Shown here one piece after another: positions 32,125-32,365 of a DNA stretch of 32,365 nucleotides. The position numbers and the translations under genes were made by a program. The notes below the pieces were generated by a model. The model saw nothing but the letters and a program-made list of their open reading frames with translations, ran no database searches and was not told where the DNA came from. Positions within the stretch are counted from its first letter, which is position 1, and each line of letters begins with the position of its first letter. Source of the stretch: JAKAGZ01 sp035266865 (lineage in GTDB: Bacteria; Bacteroidota; Ignavibacteria; Ignavibacteriales; Ignavibacteriaceae); NCBI GenBank assembly GCA_035266865.1, contig DATFMR010000105.1, positions 1 through 32,365 of the forward strand, given 5' to 3'.

Positions 32125-32365
32125 TTATACTCCAACAGTTCCTGTTTTAATTTCTCCGGATCGCTTGTAATTAACGAAGATCACACCATTTGACGTGACC
32201 AAACTGTTCGTGATTGTGAAAGCCAGAGGAATAGTGCCTTCACCGAATAAACACTTGCCGTTGCCAATCGTAATAGGGAAAGTCATCAGCAACATCTCAT
32301 CGACCAGATCATGCTTAAGCAGTAACTGGGCGAGATTGCCGCTGCCTATAACTTTTAAAGTCGAA
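32125..32365 (-). CDS. Second RibD_C/DHFR-like protein, 3' part
   Basis: On the minus strand from the window edge the frame reads STLKVIGSGNLAQLLLKHD, then LVDEMLLMTFPITIGNGK, LFGEGTIPLAF and a C-terminus SGEIKTGTVGV before TAA at 32125-32127. It is the C-terminal 80 residues of a DHFR/RibD_C-like protein, paralogous to the next gene; the 5' part is outside the window. The base composition differs from the neighbours: a hand count of 32221-32340 gives 57 G or C in 120, against roughly a third in the rest of the window. This suggests recent transfer. Confidence 0.8.
   Translation of the reverse strand, partial: STLKVIGSGNLAQLLLKHDLVDEMLLMTFPITIGNGKCLFGEGTIPLAFTITNSLVTSNGVIFVNYKRSGEIKTGTVGV

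Overview
The window is AT-rich (roughly one third G+C by eye) and comes from a Gram-negative bacterium that makes Kdo-containing LPS: kdsA, kdsD, lptC, an OstA/LptA-like gene and lptB form one operon. The PIG-L/ThuA fusion, the membrane-anchored MutS-like ATPase, the OstA-like periplasmic protein and the small partner peptide of a sodium:solute symporter all point to the Bacteroidota/Chlorobiota (FCB) group, with an Ignavibacteria-like genome as my best guess. This is inferred from family content only. No rRNA, tRNA or CRISPR array was seen.

Left part (1-6100): the 3' end of accD is followed by panC, which appears to start at ATC. coaX and birA (monofunctional) converge on them from the opposite strand. 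These four genes serve CoA and malonyl-CoA supply. A chaperone block follows: hsp20, dnaK, a hairpin, hsp20, a terminator. The DNA upstream of the first hsp20 carries a well-spaced sigma-54-type -24/-12 element and, about 75-135 bp further up, four TGTCA/TGACA half-sites, three of them exactly 20 bp apart. This looks like an enhancer-dependent promoter.

Accessory island (6100-8800): a 5'-truncated SnoaL-like lipoprotein gene abuts an IS110-family element whose transposase has one in-frame TAG between its two domains. The element has a long, highly structured non-coding 3' region and 14-bp subterminal inverted repeats, the layout expected of the IS1111 subgroup, in which a bridge/seeker RNA lies downstream of the transposase. 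One predicted loop of this region repeats 12 of 13 bases of the right flank, as a target guide would. That flank is also the edge of a compact secreted-protein gene bounded by GTTAGGC/GCCTAAC inverted cores, resembling an integron gene cassette. Together this suggests an RNA-guided IS inserted at an attC-like site, and it is the most interesting part of the window.

Middle (8800-16600): an HGSNAT-like membrane acyltransferase, ruvB, a Rieske oxygenase, then phnD-phnC-phnE overlapping by 4 nt each, followed by pstB and phoU without pstSCA. The locus probably handles phosphate or phosphite rather than phosphonate breakdown, since no C-P lyase genes are present. A tetR gene converges on phoU.

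Right part (17200-32365): on the minus strand, a tight unit of PIG-L/ThuA protein, a 45-residue membrane peptide and an SSS symporter. On the plus strand, the kdsA-lptB operon, with an uncharacterised 246-residue protein inside it. Again on the minus strand, an M15 peptidase, cupin, MutS-like and GT22-type glycosyltransferase operon. The right edge holds a frameshifted remnant of a PhnB/VOC-family gene and two adjacent RibD_C/DHFR-like genes, the outer one clearly richer in G+C than its surroundings and probably acquired recently.
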